Below are positions 1 to 8,184 of a stretch of DNA of 64,000 bases, in pieces. Positions within the stretch are counted from its first letter, which is position 1. Every line of letters begins with the position of its first letter. Source of the DNA: 79-D21 sp964521575 (GTDB lineage: Bacteria > Synergistota > Synergistia > Synergistales > 79-D21); NCBI GenBank assembly GCA_964521575.1, contig CAZFSR010000003.1, forward strand, positions 62,001 to 126,000, read 5' to 3'. Below the pieces are notes generated by a model. It was not told the DNA's origin. It did no database searches and saw only the letters and a program-made list of their open reading frames with translations. The translations under genes were made by a program, and so were the position numbers.

Positions 1-36
1 TAAAGCGACACCTGCCACAAGTGCGATAAATGACAT
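1..36 (-). CDS. rny: Probable ribonuclease Y, N-terminal fragment (runs off the window)
   Basis: Only the first 12 codons are present: an ATG at 36-34 followed by a hydrophobic start, MSFIALVAGVAL. A strong ribosome binding site (AGGGGTGA, 7 bases before the ATG) shows that a gene begins here. RNase Y, the membrane-anchored endoribonuclease of mRNA turnover, begins with such an N-terminal anchor and often lies downstream of recX or recA, which is the order seen here. The start is well supported; the name is inferred from position and hydrophobicity, because no catalytic part is visible. Confidence 0.55.
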   Translation of the reverse strand, partial: MSFIALVAGVAL

Positions 37-133
37 GTCTCATTCACCCCTGTTCGTTTGTCAAAGTTCGGCATGCTGCCCAATTGTCTATTGTGGTTGA
101 CAGAACACCGCTTTTTCGAGCGTATTCTAGCCT

Positions 134-565
134 CTATTCGTTTCCGGGACAAGAAGACCTGATGGCGGCCATGGTTTCTCCCGCCGGAAATCCTCGTCGC
201 GCCAGTCGCCCGGCAATCCGGCGGTCATCGATTCCCGATTTCTTCCAATCCTTGACCAATGCTTCGATCACAGCCGGGTCATGAGCCTCATCGATTGCTT
301 CACCTGCAAGGACGTCGGGCACTCCGCGCCTTTTCAACTCATGTCGAAGGCGATAAACTCCCCACCCTGGATGTCCTTCCACAAAAAGGCGTGCATACGC
401 TGCGTCGTCCAGTAAACCCGAACGCAGGAAGTCCTCAAGAATTGCACCCGCTTCTTCCTCTTCCAACCCTTGCTTCTTCAGCCAATCTCTCGCCTGAAGA
501 ACCGTTTTGGGCCATTTCCCGAGAAGCGTGGCCAGTTTTATACGGATCCGTTCCCTTATCTTCAC
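134..565 (-). CDS. recX: Regulatory protein RecX
   Basis: The 143-residue protein is basic and helical, with the three-helix repeat pattern of RecX, a small protein that binds RecA filaments and modulates recombination. Recognisable stretches include DDAAYARLFVE and YRLRHELKRRGVP, followed by a second repeat ending GRLARRGFP. The chosen start is the GTG at 565, which has GGGGTGA five bases upstream. An in-frame GTG at 574 would overlap the recG stop but has no good ribosome binding site. It follows recG directly and precedes the putative rny, so it is the last gene of the nrdJ-to-recX run. Assignment rests on family-like sequence and length. Confidence 0.8.
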   Translation of the reverse strand: MKIRERIRIKLATLLGKWPKTVLQARDWLKKQGLEEEEAGAILEDFLRSGLLDDAAYARLFVEGHPGWGVYRLRHELKRRGVPDVLAGEAIDEAHDPAVIEALVKDWKKSGIDDRRIAGRLARRGFPAGETMAAIRSSCPGNE

Positions 566-570
566 TTTTT

Positions 571-2646
571 TCACCCCAAAAGCGGCGGTCGTTCGTCATC
601 TTCTCCCGGCTCTTTGCAAACCCAGGAGGAGAAATCCAGCAAGGCGTCGTTTTTTCCCAAGGCTCGCGCTTCAGTCCGAGCCAGGTCAAAAAAGCCTTTG
701 TCACGGGTAAGGTCGGCAAGCCGAAACTCAGTGGAACCATGTTGCCGAAATCCGTAAAGGGCTCCGGGCCCGCGGAATCGCAGGTCCTCCTCCGCAAGGG
801 CGAATCCGTCGGTTGTCTGCATAAGGACGTTCAGCCTCTCCGCCGATTCCTCGTCCGGGGGAGAGGAAAAGAGGACACAAATCCCTTCCCGTTCTCCCCT
901 TCCGACACGTCCACGGAGCTGGTGGAGCTGGGACAAACCAAAACGTTCCGCGTCCTCCACGACGATCATCGTTGCGCCCGGAAGGTCGACTCCGACCTCG
1001 AGCACGGTGGTGGCGACCAATAGGCCGATCTCGCGCTTAACGAAACGATCAAGTACTTCTTTTTTTTCCAGCGATGGCATCTGCCCATGGAGCATTCCTG
1101 CGTGAACCTCCGGCAATTCGCGCCGTATGTTTTCAAGCCTGTTCAGCACTGAAGCAACCTGTTTCTCGCCCTTTTCCCCCAGGAGCGGGCAAACCCATAG
1201 AACCTGGCCCCCGGAATTCACTTCAGCCTTGACCCGTTGCAGGAGCTTGCCAAGGTTTCCCTTGCCGACCCGGTAGGACCGAACAGGTTTTCTGCCGGGC
1301 AAGGTTTCATCCAACCTTGTGACGTCGAGTTCTCCGAACTCGGTCAGGATAACGGTACGCGGGATGGGGGTGGCGGACATGACAAGAAGGTGGGGTGCCG
1401 CCCCTTTTTCCACAAGTGCGGACTTTTGGGACACCCCAAACCGATGCTGTTCGTCGACGATGACAAGTCCCAAGTTCCGCCATGGGACGTTCGACTGGAA
1501 GAGGGCATGAGTCCCAAAAAGAAGACACGGTCGATTCTTCTCCAGGAAGTCGAGGCTACGGTGCCTCTCCTCGGCGTCTTCCCCTCCAGCCAGCAGGGCG
1601 CATTCTGCTCCCACAGAAAAAAGAAGAGGCATGGCTCTCTCGTAATGCTGGCGCGCAAGAACTTCGGTCGGAACCATGAACGCGACCTGCAGGCCCGATT
1701 CGATTGCAGCCATCGCCGCACCTAGAGCCACGACCGTCTTCCCGCTTCCCACCTCACCGTGAAGAAGCCTTCTCATGGGAACGTGCCCCGCCAGGTCGGT
1801 CCAGATTTCCTGCAACGCTTTCAGTTGGCCGGCGCTCAGCTTGAATGGAAGGGCTTTTTCCAGGAAAAACTTCGTTCTCTCTCCGGGAAACACGGCGGGA
1901 GGTCTTTCCCCGCCCGAAAGCTCGACCCTGGTTTTCCGAAGCTTTACCTGGAAGTGGAAAATTTCTTCAAAAACGATCCTCTTCCTCGCCGCTTTCCAAG
2001 CCGATTCGTCGGGGGGAAAATGCACCCATTCGACCGCCTTGGCTAGGCCGATCAAATCGCAGCGATCTCGTAGATTTTCCGGCAACGTTTCAGCAATCAG
2101 CTTACGAGTTTCGGAGCAATCGAAAACCTCTCTCAAGAGTTTTCGCAGGATCGTTTGATTCAGCCCGGAAGCAAGCGGGTACACCGGCAGTATTCCCGTT
2201 GCAGGGCTCGATCCAGGGGCTAGGATCTCTAGATCGGGGTTGAGCATTTCCCAGCCGTTTCCGCTTCTGCCGGCTTTTCCGAAGAGCGCGATATGGGTCC
2301 CTGGCGGAATCCTCGTCGAAAGGTCAGGGCGATTGAACCAGGTGGCGGTGAGACGCTCTTCCCCTTCTTCAAGGAAAGCGGAAAAAATGGAAAGTTTCCC
2401 TCTGCCTTCTCGTCTGTTCAGCCTGGAGGAAACCACGCGCCCGACAACACCCGCCACCAGGGCTCTTTTCCCCTCTTCAAGCTTACTGAAAGACCTGACA
2501 CACCTTCTGTCTTCGTATTTCCTCGGGAAGTGTAGCAGGAGGTCTCTCAACGTCCTTACGCCGAGCGACATCAAGGCTTTCTCGCGAGCGCTTCCAACCC
2601 CCCTTAATGCCAATACGGGTGACTCGAGTCCGATCTCTTCCTTCAC
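571..2646 (-). CDS. recG: ATP-dependent DNA helicase RecG
   Basis: The 691-residue protein is a full-length RecG, the helicase that remodels stalled forks and branched recombination intermediates. The N-terminal third is the wedge/OB region. The helicase core carries Walker A GEVGSGKT near residue 300, the DEQH box in VIVDEQHRFG, SATPIPRT, and late motifs including RGRVGRGE. The GTG start overlaps the divIVA stop (GTGA), indicating translational coupling. Length and motif order match the family and nothing is truncated. Confidence 0.96.
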   Translation of the reverse strand: MKEEIGLESPVLALRGVGSAREKALMSLGVRTLRDLLLHFPRKYEDRRCVRSFSKLEEGKRALVAGVVGRVVSSRLNRREGRGKLSIFSAFLEEGEERLTATWFNRPDLSTRIPPGTHIALFGKAGRSGNGWEMLNPDLEILAPGSSPATGILPVYPLASGLNQTILRKLLREVFDCSETRKLIAETLPENLRDRCDLIGLAKAVEWVHFPPDESAWKAARKRIVFEEIFHFQVKLRKTRVELSGGERPPAVFPGERTKFFLEKALPFKLSAGQLKALQEIWTDLAGHVPMRRLLHGEVGSGKTVVALGAAMAAIESGLQVAFMVPTEVLARQHYERAMPLLFSVGAECALLAGGEDAEERHRSLDFLEKNRPCLLFGTHALFQSNVPWRNLGLVIVDEQHRFGVSQKSALVEKGAAPHLLVMSATPIPRTVILTEFGELDVTRLDETLPGRKPVRSYRVGKGNLGKLLQRVKAEVNSGGQVLWVCPLLGEKGEKQVASVLNRLENIRRELPEVHAGMLHGQMPSLEKKEVLDRFVKREIGLLVATTVLEVGVDLPGATMIVVEDAERFGLSQLHQLRGRVGRGEREGICVLFSSPPDEESAERLNVLMQTTDGFALAEEDLRFRGPGALYGFRQHGSTEFRLADLTRDKGFFDLARTEARALGKNDALLDFSSWVCKEPGEDDERPPLLG

Positions 2647-3119
2647 CTTTTTTCGGGAGGCCTTCCGCTATCCGCCACAAGTCCCACCAGAGTTTCGAAC
2701 TTGGACAAGGTTCCCTTCATTTCTGCAACAAACTGTTGCCGGACCTGCGTGAGGCGTCCCAGTTCCCTTTTTTGCTCCTCGATCCGCGCCTTGGCCTCTT
2801 CCACGATCGAGTCGGCCTTCGCCCTGGCCTCATTCAGGGTGAGCTCGGCCTGCTGCGCTGCCGATTTGATCTTTTCCTCCGCGCTCTGTTGTGCGAAAAG
2901 GATCGCCTCGTTCAGCGAGTGCTTGAGTTCGCGGCATTCTTTTATCTGCTCTTCCGCCACTTCAAGTTTGCGCTCAAGATCCCGTATCTTCTCCACATAC
3001 GCCTGGAAGTTTTCCGCTACCCTATCGAGGAACTCGTCAACCTCCTCGGGGTCGTATCCCCGTAGTGCCCTCTTAAAAGACTGCTGCTGGATGTCGAGTG
3101 GCGTGAAAAGGCTGTTCAT
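2643..3119 (-). CDS. divIVA: DivIVA-family cell division/polarity protein
   Basis: The 158-residue protein opens with a DivIVA N-terminal membrane-binding domain (LDIQQQSFKRALRGYDPEEV, residues about 8-27) followed by FLDRVAENF. A long coiled coil rich in E, K, A and Q fills the rest to about residue 145. DivIVA proteins bind curved membranes at septa and poles. The ATG overlaps the sepF stop by four bases (ATGA) and the gene's own stop overlaps recG. Its place beside sepF and yggS is the conserved division-cluster arrangement known from Firmicutes and found here in an apparently diderm organism. Confidence 0.92.
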   Translation of the reverse strand: MNSLFTPLDIQQQSFKRALRGYDPEEVDEFLDRVAENFQAYVEKIRDLERKLEVAEEQIKECRELKHSLNEAILFAQQSAEEKIKSAAQQAELTLNEARAKADSIVEEAKARIEEQKRELGRLTQVRQQFVAEMKGTLSKFETLVGLVADSGRPPEKR

Positions 3120-3553
3120 GCCTCGTCACCCTCCCTCGCCTCTTCTTGTTCTTCCTGCGCTTCGAGAATCTCCTGGTTTTCCCAGGTCTCCAGCAATCGG
3201 CTGTGCGGAGTGGCAAGAAAGACGCCTGGGGCGACACGGATGACTTTCCCCTGTGTGGAGTAAACGGCGCCGCAGACGAAATCAAGAAGCCCCTGCCCGG
3301 GCTCCAGGTCAACCGGCCTTAAATCCAGGATGACCATCTGTCCCATGCGGAGGGCCTCCAGAAGGTCGTCCTTTCTATCGATTCCCGATTGTCCGCGCAC
3401 AAGGATTACGGCCGGCTTGCCTATCGCTGGCTGGAAAACCCTCCTCTTGCGCTCTTCCCACTCGTTGCCGCGCAAATCTTCCTCTTCCTCATAATCGTCC
3501 TCTTCCTCGATAAGGCCAAGAAATGCCAGGAACTTCTCCCACAAGGCTTTCAC
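3116..3553 (-). CDS. sepF: Cell division protein SepF
   Basis: The 145-residue protein has an N-terminal amphipathic helix (WEKFLAFLGL), an acidic linker rich in E and D, and a SepF core with VILDLRPVDLEPGQGLLDFV and an RVAPGVFLATP strand. An acidic tail follows. SepF tethers FtsZ to the membrane and bundles filaments. The GTG start at 3553 lies only one base from GGGAGG, so the TTG at 3544, with better spacing, may be the true start; this would remove three residues. It sits between yggS and divIVA, as in the ylm cluster. Confidence 0.9.
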   Translation of the reverse strand: MKALWEKFLAFLGLIEEEDDYEEEEDLRGNEWEERKRRVFQPAIGKPAVILVRGQSGIDRKDDLLEALRMGQMVILDLRPVDLEPGQGLLDFVCGAVYSTQGKVIRVAPGVFLATPHSRLLETWENQEILEAQEEQEEAREGDEA

Positions 3554-3561
3554 ACCTCCCC

Positions 3562-4254
3562 TTATTCCCTGGGGCCAAAAAGGGCCCGTCCCAGCCGTAC
3601 GCAGGTGCTCCCCTGCTCGATCGCCTCCTCGAAATCTTCAGACATTCCCATCGACAACTCGGGCATTTCGAGCCCAAGCCGTCCGGAAATCCTTTCCCTC
3701 AGGTCCCTCAGTAGCGAGAAAGATGCAGCCACCTCGCGCGCGCCGGCTCCGAGCGGGCCGACCGTCATCAGTCCCCTGACGGCCACCCGCGGGCAATTAC
3801 GCAGTATCTCCTCAAGGAACCCTTCCGTTTCCGCGGGCGACACCCCATGCTTCGAGGGTTCCCCAGAGGTATTGACCTCTACCAGAACGTCAATTCTGCT
3901 GTCCTTTTCAGAGAGGATTCTTTGCAGGTCAGAGGCGAGTTCCATACGATCGAGGGAATCGACCCGCACGAAAAGGTCCAATGCCCTCCTGGCCTTGTTC
4001 CTTTGAAGGTTCCCGATCAGTCTCCACTCCGCAGTCCTTTCCGGGGCCCATTTTTCTATCTTGAGAGCCGCTTCCTGGACCCGGTTTTCTCCAAAAAGGC
4101 GAACGCCTGCATCCCAGGCTTCCTCGATCTCCTGAAGAGTACGGGTCTTCGTCACCGCCATCAGGAGAACCGATCCGGGAGCCCTGCCGGATTTTATCGT
4201 TGCCGCGAGAATCCTCGACTGAATTTCCTCGTAACGGTCTTTTATAGACGTCAC
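3562..4254 (-). CDS. PLP homeostasis protein, YggS family
   Basis: The 230-residue protein is a single-domain alanine-racemase-like TIM barrel that binds pyridoxal phosphate and buffers free PLP; it is not a racemase. The PLP lysine is in LMAVTKTR, near residue 36. Other family motifs are FGENRVQEA, WRLIGNLQRNKAR, LMTVGPLG and LSMGMSEDFEEAI, with phosphate-binding GSTCVRLGRALFG at the end. The GTG start overlaps the stop of the upstream gene (GTGA). Its position next to sepF matches ylmE-ylmF. Confidence 0.95.
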   Translation of the reverse strand: MTSIKDRYEEIQSRILAATIKSGRAPGSVLLMAVTKTRTLQEIEEAWDAGVRLFGENRVQEAALKIEKWAPERTAEWRLIGNLQRNKARRALDLFVRVDSLDRMELASDLQRILSEKDSRIDVLVEVNTSGEPSKHGVSPAETEGFLEEILRNCPRVAVRGLMTVGPLGAGAREVAASFSLLRDLRERISGRLGLEMPELSMGMSEDFEEAIEQGSTCVRLGRALFGPRE

Positions 4255-5201
4255 CAGAGCAAGACCTTCCTTTCCCCTCCCGCAGAAGCCCGGCTCAGAA
4301 CAAGGTCTCCGGCCTTCAACCCGTTGACGACCAGGAAACGGGCACCAGGAAGCGGTTGTCCCGACACGGACCGGTATTCGAGCTTGCCCGAGGCGAAGGC
4401 GTAGACACCCATCGCCCCCGCTTTCTGTATGACGGCACTTTCGGGCAGGACCACGCCGTTCATTTCTCCGTGAAAGAACTCGATCTCCTTGCTTCTGCAG
4501 AGAGTGATCGACATCGGGAAAATCGGGAGTGTCATATAGACTTTGGCTTTCGGCCCAAAATCATGGACGGCCCGGACAAGTGCTCTTTGGGGCCTTTCTC
4601 CGTCGAAAGCGAACATGATCACACCTTTACCGATTTGGCCTCGCACGGATTCGTCCATTTCGACATAGGCAATCGCGCGCAGTTCCTGCGGCTGGGGAAT
4701 AAGCTTGCCCAAGGAGCCTCCGCGGCCGACACGCTCTCCCTCGGCCTTCGGCTTTAACAAAGACCCTGCAGGTAGTTCTCCATCCCCCGGCCAGACATCC
4801 GAAAAGTTCCACCTTCCCTCCAGGCCGTCGAGGCCGGGAATGAAGTAACCCGAAAAGGGGGCACGGACAATGGCCCTTTGGCTTCCCGTCAACACCTCAG
4901 CCACGACATCGCCTTTCCCGACCCGCACGGGTTCAACTCCAAGGGGATAATGCACCGCACCGTCCAGAGGAGAGGTTAGAATCGACTCGCTCCAAAGGAG
5001 AACGGACCTTGAAGGAGCTTTCTCCCGGATCGTTAGGGGTTCTGCCGTGGAAAATTCGGGCCTGCAAGCCCGGAAATTCGACCACCAGCCGAAGTAGGCC
5101 GCCACGCCCCCGGCCAGGATTGCCACGAGCAGCCCCCAGTATCCCCATCTCACAGCGTGCTTGCGGGCCGGTTGCTCTTTCGAGGCGGTCACTTTTCCCA
5201 C
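4251..5201 (-). CDS. HlyD-like membrane-anchored protein in the division cluster
   Basis: The 316-residue protein has a short basic N-terminus and one membrane helix at about residues 18-40, then an extracytoplasmic region. That region has biotinyl-lipoyl-like beta segments such as VRAPFSGYFIPG and a C-terminal VVNGLKAGDLVL stretch, the layout of a HlyD-type periplasmic adaptor. There is no partner transporter next to it. It sits between nrdJ and yggS, and an equivalent gene beside yggS/sepF occurs in many Clostridia (recalled, not searched). The GTG start has GGGGGAGGG seven bases upstream. Function is unknown; a role in envelope or septum biology is inferred only from location. Confidence 0.7.
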   Translation of the reverse strand: MGKVTASKEQPARKHAVRWGYWGLLVAILAGGVAAYFGWWSNFRACRPEFSTAEPLTIREKAPSRSVLLWSESILTSPLDGAVHYPLGVEPVRVGKGDVVAEVLTGSQRAIVRAPFSGYFIPGLDGLEGRWNFSDVWPGDGELPAGSLLKPKAEGERVGRGGSLGKLIPQPQELRAIAYVEMDESVRGQIGKGVIMFAFDGERPQRALVRAVHDFGPKAKVYMTLPIFPMSITLCRSKEIEFFHGEMNGVVLPESAVIQKAGAMGVYAFASGKLEYRSVSGQPLPGARFLVVNGLKAGDLVLSRASAGGERKVLLW

Positions 5202-5224
5202 TCAGGAACCCTCCCCCGTAAACT

Positions 5225-7408
5225 TTAATCGCATTTTGAAAAATCGCAACTCCTGCACCGGATGCATCCCTCGCTGTGGATTAACGGTGAACCGCAGGAA
5301 GGGCACATTTCGGTCCCGCCCGAATCGACCTTGAAACCGCCCGCGCGTTCCAACCCCCTCGCAATGGCATCGGGTAGGCTCAGGATAATGCCGTCAGCCT
5401 CCCAGACAGGTTGACTGCCTCCGATCCCCTTGAGCTGGCTGACCACTTCCTCCACGGGAACGCCGCTTCGGAGAGATAGCGAGATCAGCCTGCCAAGCGC
5501 CTCGGTATGAGCCTGGGTGTCCTTTCCCGATTTGCCCAGGGTGGCAAAGACTTCGAAAGGCCTCGAATCCATCTCGTTGACCGTGAGATAAAGATTGCCG
5601 AAGCCGGTCATGATCTTGACGGTTGTCCCCCTGAGCATGGGTGGACGCCTTCTGGGCAGAGTCGGGCTTTCCTTGACCTCCATCTCCGGCTTATCATGGG
5701 AACCCGCGTAAAGAACCTGGTTTTCCTTGCACCGGTCCCGGTAAACGGTGATCCCTTTGCAGCCTGATTCATAGGAAAGCCAGAAAGCCCGCCGCACATC
5801 CTCCCTGTCCGCTTGGTTGGGGAGGTTGATCGTCTTGCTGACGGCATTGTCGGTGAACCGCTGAAAAGCGGCCTGCATGCGAACGTGGGCTTCAAACGGG
5901 ATCTCGTGCGAAGTCAGGAAAACCTTCCTGATTTCCTCCGGCAGGTCAAGCCCTTCCAGCGACCCCGATTCACTGATCTTTTCAAGCAAGCCCGGGCGCA
6001 TGAGGCCTCTTTCCTCAAGCCGCTTCATGAGGATCCCGTTGATGACGCTAAGGGTCTCCGTTTCGAAAGTTTTCCTGCGGTAAGCCAGTGCGAAAACAGG
6101 CTCGATTCCGCTGGAACAGTCCGCAAGGATCGAAAGGGTGCCGGTCGGCGCGATTGTCGTCACCGTGGCATTTCTCATCTTTCTACCCTGCGTTTCCCAG
6201 ATGCTGCCTTTCCAGGCCGGGAAGCAGCCTCTCTCTTCCGCAAGGGCCTCACTGGCCGCATGCCCCCTGGATTGGATGAAGGACATGACTTCCTCCGCGA
6301 GAGCGACCGACTCCTGGCTTCCGTATGGAATTCCCTTCTCGAAAAGGACCTCAGCCCACCCCATGATGCCGAGGCCGATTTTCCGGTTCTGGCGGGTGCG
6401 TTCCCCAATCGCGGGAAGGGGGTAATGATTCATCTCGATGACGTTGTCCAGGAAACGAACCGCGGTTTCGACCACCCTTCCGAGCTTTTCCCAGTCGAAA
6501 CATCCCTCATCGTCCAGGAACCGGATGAGGTTGAGCGAACCCAAGTTGCAGCTTTCGTAAGGAAGCAGCGGTTGTTCTCCACAGGGATTCGTCGAATCGA
6601 TCCGCCCCGCCTGCGGAGTGGGGTTTCCTTCGTTGATTCGGTCCAGGAAAACAAGGCCCGGATCGCCTGAAGCCCACGCGGAGTCGACAAGGACATCAAA
6701 CAATTCCTCTGCCTTGACCGTTGAAACGACCTCTCCGGAACGGGGATTCCTGAGTTCCCACTCCCCATTTTCCTTCACGGCTTGCATGAACGCGTCCGGG
6801 ACACCTACCGACAGATTGAAATTGGCAAGCCTGCCGTGGGTTTTCTTGGCCTTGATGAAATCGAAAATGTCGGGGTGGGAAACCTCCAGGATTCCCATGT
6901 TCGCCCCTCTTCTCATTCCGCCCTGCTTGACCACCTCGGTCGCGTCGTTGAAAAGCTCCATGAAGGAGATCGGGCCGGAAGCGACTCCCGAGGTGGACCG
7001 GACGATATCTCCCGCCGGCCTGATCTTCGAAAAGTTGAACCCTGTTCCGCCGCCGCTTTTGTGGACCAAGGCCGTCGCCTTCAGAGCGTCGAAGATCTCT
7101 TCCATGCTGTCCCCGATCGGCAGCACAAAGCATGCTGAAAGTTGCCCCAACTCCGAACCTGCGTTCATCAGGGTTGGCGAGTTGGGAAGGAACAGGAGGC
7201 GGGCCATGATCCCGTAAAACTCCGCTGCCCAGGGTTCCGGATCAGTCCCCCATTTCCCCTCCGCCGCAGCAACTGACGTCGCAACCCGCCACAACAAACC
7301 GGCAGGGCTTTCGACCACTTTCCCTTCCCCGTTCTTTCTCAGGTATCGTTTCTCCAGGACTTTGACGGCGTTTTCCGAAAAAATCGGCTTCAATTCTTCT
7401 AGGGTCAT
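5225..7408 (-). CDS. nrdJ: Adenosylcobalamin-dependent (class II) ribonucleotide reductase
   Basis: The 727-residue enzyme reduces ribonucleotides using a B12-derived radical and needs no oxygen and no small subunit. Family signatures seen include FLPNSPTLMNAG, GGGTGFNFSKIRP, STNPCGEQPLLPYESCN with GSLNLIRF, and PTGTLSILADCSSGIEP. The extreme C-terminus is a zinc-ribbon-like Cys array, CPSCGSPL then CIRCRSCDFSKCD, typical of NrdJ. The ATG follows AGGAGG by eight bases. It heads the run down to recX. NrdR-box-like sites and a promoter lie upstream, and NrdR itself is encoded near 42.4 kb, so transcriptional control by NrdR is likely. Confidence 0.97.
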   Translation of the reverse strand: MTLEELKPIFSENAVKVLEKRYLRKNGEGKVVESPAGLLWRVATSVAAAEGKWGTDPEPWAAEFYGIMARLLFLPNSPTLMNAGSELGQLSACFVLPIGDSMEEIFDALKATALVHKSGGGTGFNFSKIRPAGDIVRSTSGVASGPISFMELFNDATEVVKQGGMRRGANMGILEVSHPDIFDFIKAKKTHGRLANFNLSVGVPDAFMQAVKENGEWELRNPRSGEVVSTVKAEELFDVLVDSAWASGDPGLVFLDRINEGNPTPQAGRIDSTNPCGEQPLLPYESCNLGSLNLIRFLDDEGCFDWEKLGRVVETAVRFLDNVIEMNHYPLPAIGERTRQNRKIGLGIMGWAEVLFEKGIPYGSQESVALAEEVMSFIQSRGHAASEALAEERGCFPAWKGSIWETQGRKMRNATVTTIAPTGTLSILADCSSGIEPVFALAYRRKTFETETLSVINGILMKRLEERGLMRPGLLEKISESGSLEGLDLPEEIRKVFLTSHEIPFEAHVRMQAAFQRFTDNAVSKTINLPNQADREDVRRAFWLSYESGCKGITVYRDRCKENQVLYAGSHDKPEMEVKESPTLPRRRPPMLRGTTVKIMTGFGNLYLTVNEMDSRPFEVFATLGKSGKDTQAHTEALGRLISLSLRSGVPVEEVVSQLKGIGGSQPVWEADGIILSLPDAIARGLERAGGFKVDSGGTEMCPSCGSPLIHSEGCIRCRSCDFSKCD

Positions 7409-7452
7409 TCCGAGATCCTCCTCTTCCCTATCACAACATCACAACTGCTCTC

Positions 7453-7481
7453 ATTATCACTCGGAATGCCTACACCTTCAA
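7453..7481 (-). promoter_or_regulatory. Predicted promoter of nrdJ
   Basis: On the minus strand TTGAAG (7481-7476) and GATAAT (7458-7453) are separated by 17 bases and lie about 45 bases before the nrdJ ATG. The two NrdR-box-like sites lie immediately upstream of the -35 element. Confidence 0.55.
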
Positions 7482-7488
7482 GATAGCT

Positions 7489-7504
7489 ACACAATATATG
7501 TGGG
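7489..7504. promoter_or_regulatory. NrdR-box-like site 1 upstream of nrdJ
   Basis: The sequence ACACAATATATGTGGG is an imperfect palindrome resembling the known NrdR box (consensus roughly ACACWATATATWGTGT). It continues into GGG on its right. The 12-mer ATATGTGGGGGG within it recurs upstream of nrdR. Confidence 0.65.
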
Positions 7505-7519
7505 GGGAGTTATTGCTAT

Positions 7520-7535
7520 ACGGTCTATGTTGTGC
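7520..7535. promoter_or_regulatory. NrdR-box-like site 2 upstream of nrdJ
   Basis: ACGGTCTATGTTGTGC matches about 11 of 16 positions of the NrdR consensus. It starts exactly 31 bases from site 1, the three-helical-turn spacing typical of paired NrdR boxes. It overlaps the last codons of the HAD gene. On its own it is weak; the spacing is what supports it. Confidence 0.5.
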
Positions 7536-8184
7536 CCCTTCTCCTTTGGACTCCGAGCAAAGCTCCCAGTTCGGTTAAATCCGGCACGGTTTTCCAGGCT
7601 CCTGCCTGAACCAGTTCGTCCGTCCCGTGATTTCCTGAGAGAATACCGATCGTTCTTACCCCCGCGGCAGCCCCCGTTTTCATATCGATGTCCGTATCCC
7701 CGACAAACACTGCGGATTCACGATCCACATCAAGCAGCTTGAGGCCGAGCAGCAGTGGATCGGGGAAGGGCTTGGGCCTTTCGACCAATTCCAGGCCGAC
7801 GACCGCCTCGAAGTAGGAGGCCAGCCCGACAGCTTCTACGGACGCCCTGGCGAAACGCCGGTTCGTCACGACTCCTCGCCTGATTCCGTTTGAGGCAAGG
7901 CTTTCAAGAAGGGGGACGGCTCCCGGGAACGGGCGCAACTCCTGCCTTTCGCGAGCGCTGTAGTGACTTCGGTAATGTTCGAGCCATTCGGGGCGAAAGT
8001 CACCCCACAAGGTCTTCCATGCCGACTCGATCGGGAGACCGATTGTGGACAGGACCTGCGCTCTCGTCACCGGCGCCAGCCCCAGGTCCAAAGCCATGCC
8101 GTTCATGCAGCCGGTGATCGCGTGGCTGCTGTCGATAAGGGTCATGTCGAAGTCGAAAAGAACCGCCTTGATCGGGTGTTTCAT
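7525..8184 (-). CDS. HAD-superfamily phosphatase (Gph/PpaX-like)
   Basis: The 219-residue protein carries the HAD motifs in order: motif I LFDFDMTLID (residues 7-16), motif II in GVVTNRR, the motif III lysine in ERPKPFPDP, and motif IV FVGDTDIDMKTG with its acidic residues. The helical cap between motifs I and II marks a subclass I phosphatase such as phosphoglycolate phosphatase or PpaX; the exact substrate cannot be read. The start is the ATG at 8184, overlapping the stop of the upstream methyltransferase gene (ATGA). It is the last gene of the DUF72-queD-folE2 operon. Confidence 0.88.
   Translation of the reverse strand: MKHPIKAVLFDFDMTLIDSSHAITGCMNGMALDLGLAPVTRAQVLSTIGLPIESAWKTLWGDFRPEWLEHYRSHYSARERQELRPFPGAVPLLESLASNGIRRGVVTNRRFARASVEAVGLASYFEAVVGLELVERPKPFPDPLLLGLKLLDVDRESAVFVGDTDIDMKTGAAAGVRTIGILSGNHGTDELVQAGAWKTVPDLTELGALLGVQRRRGTT

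Noticed and set aside
7409..7524. Possible cobalamin riboswitch before the B12-dependent nrdJ
   Set aside because: The gap of about 116 bases is too short, it shows no B12-box-like sequence, and it is better explained by the NrdR-type sites and promoter.
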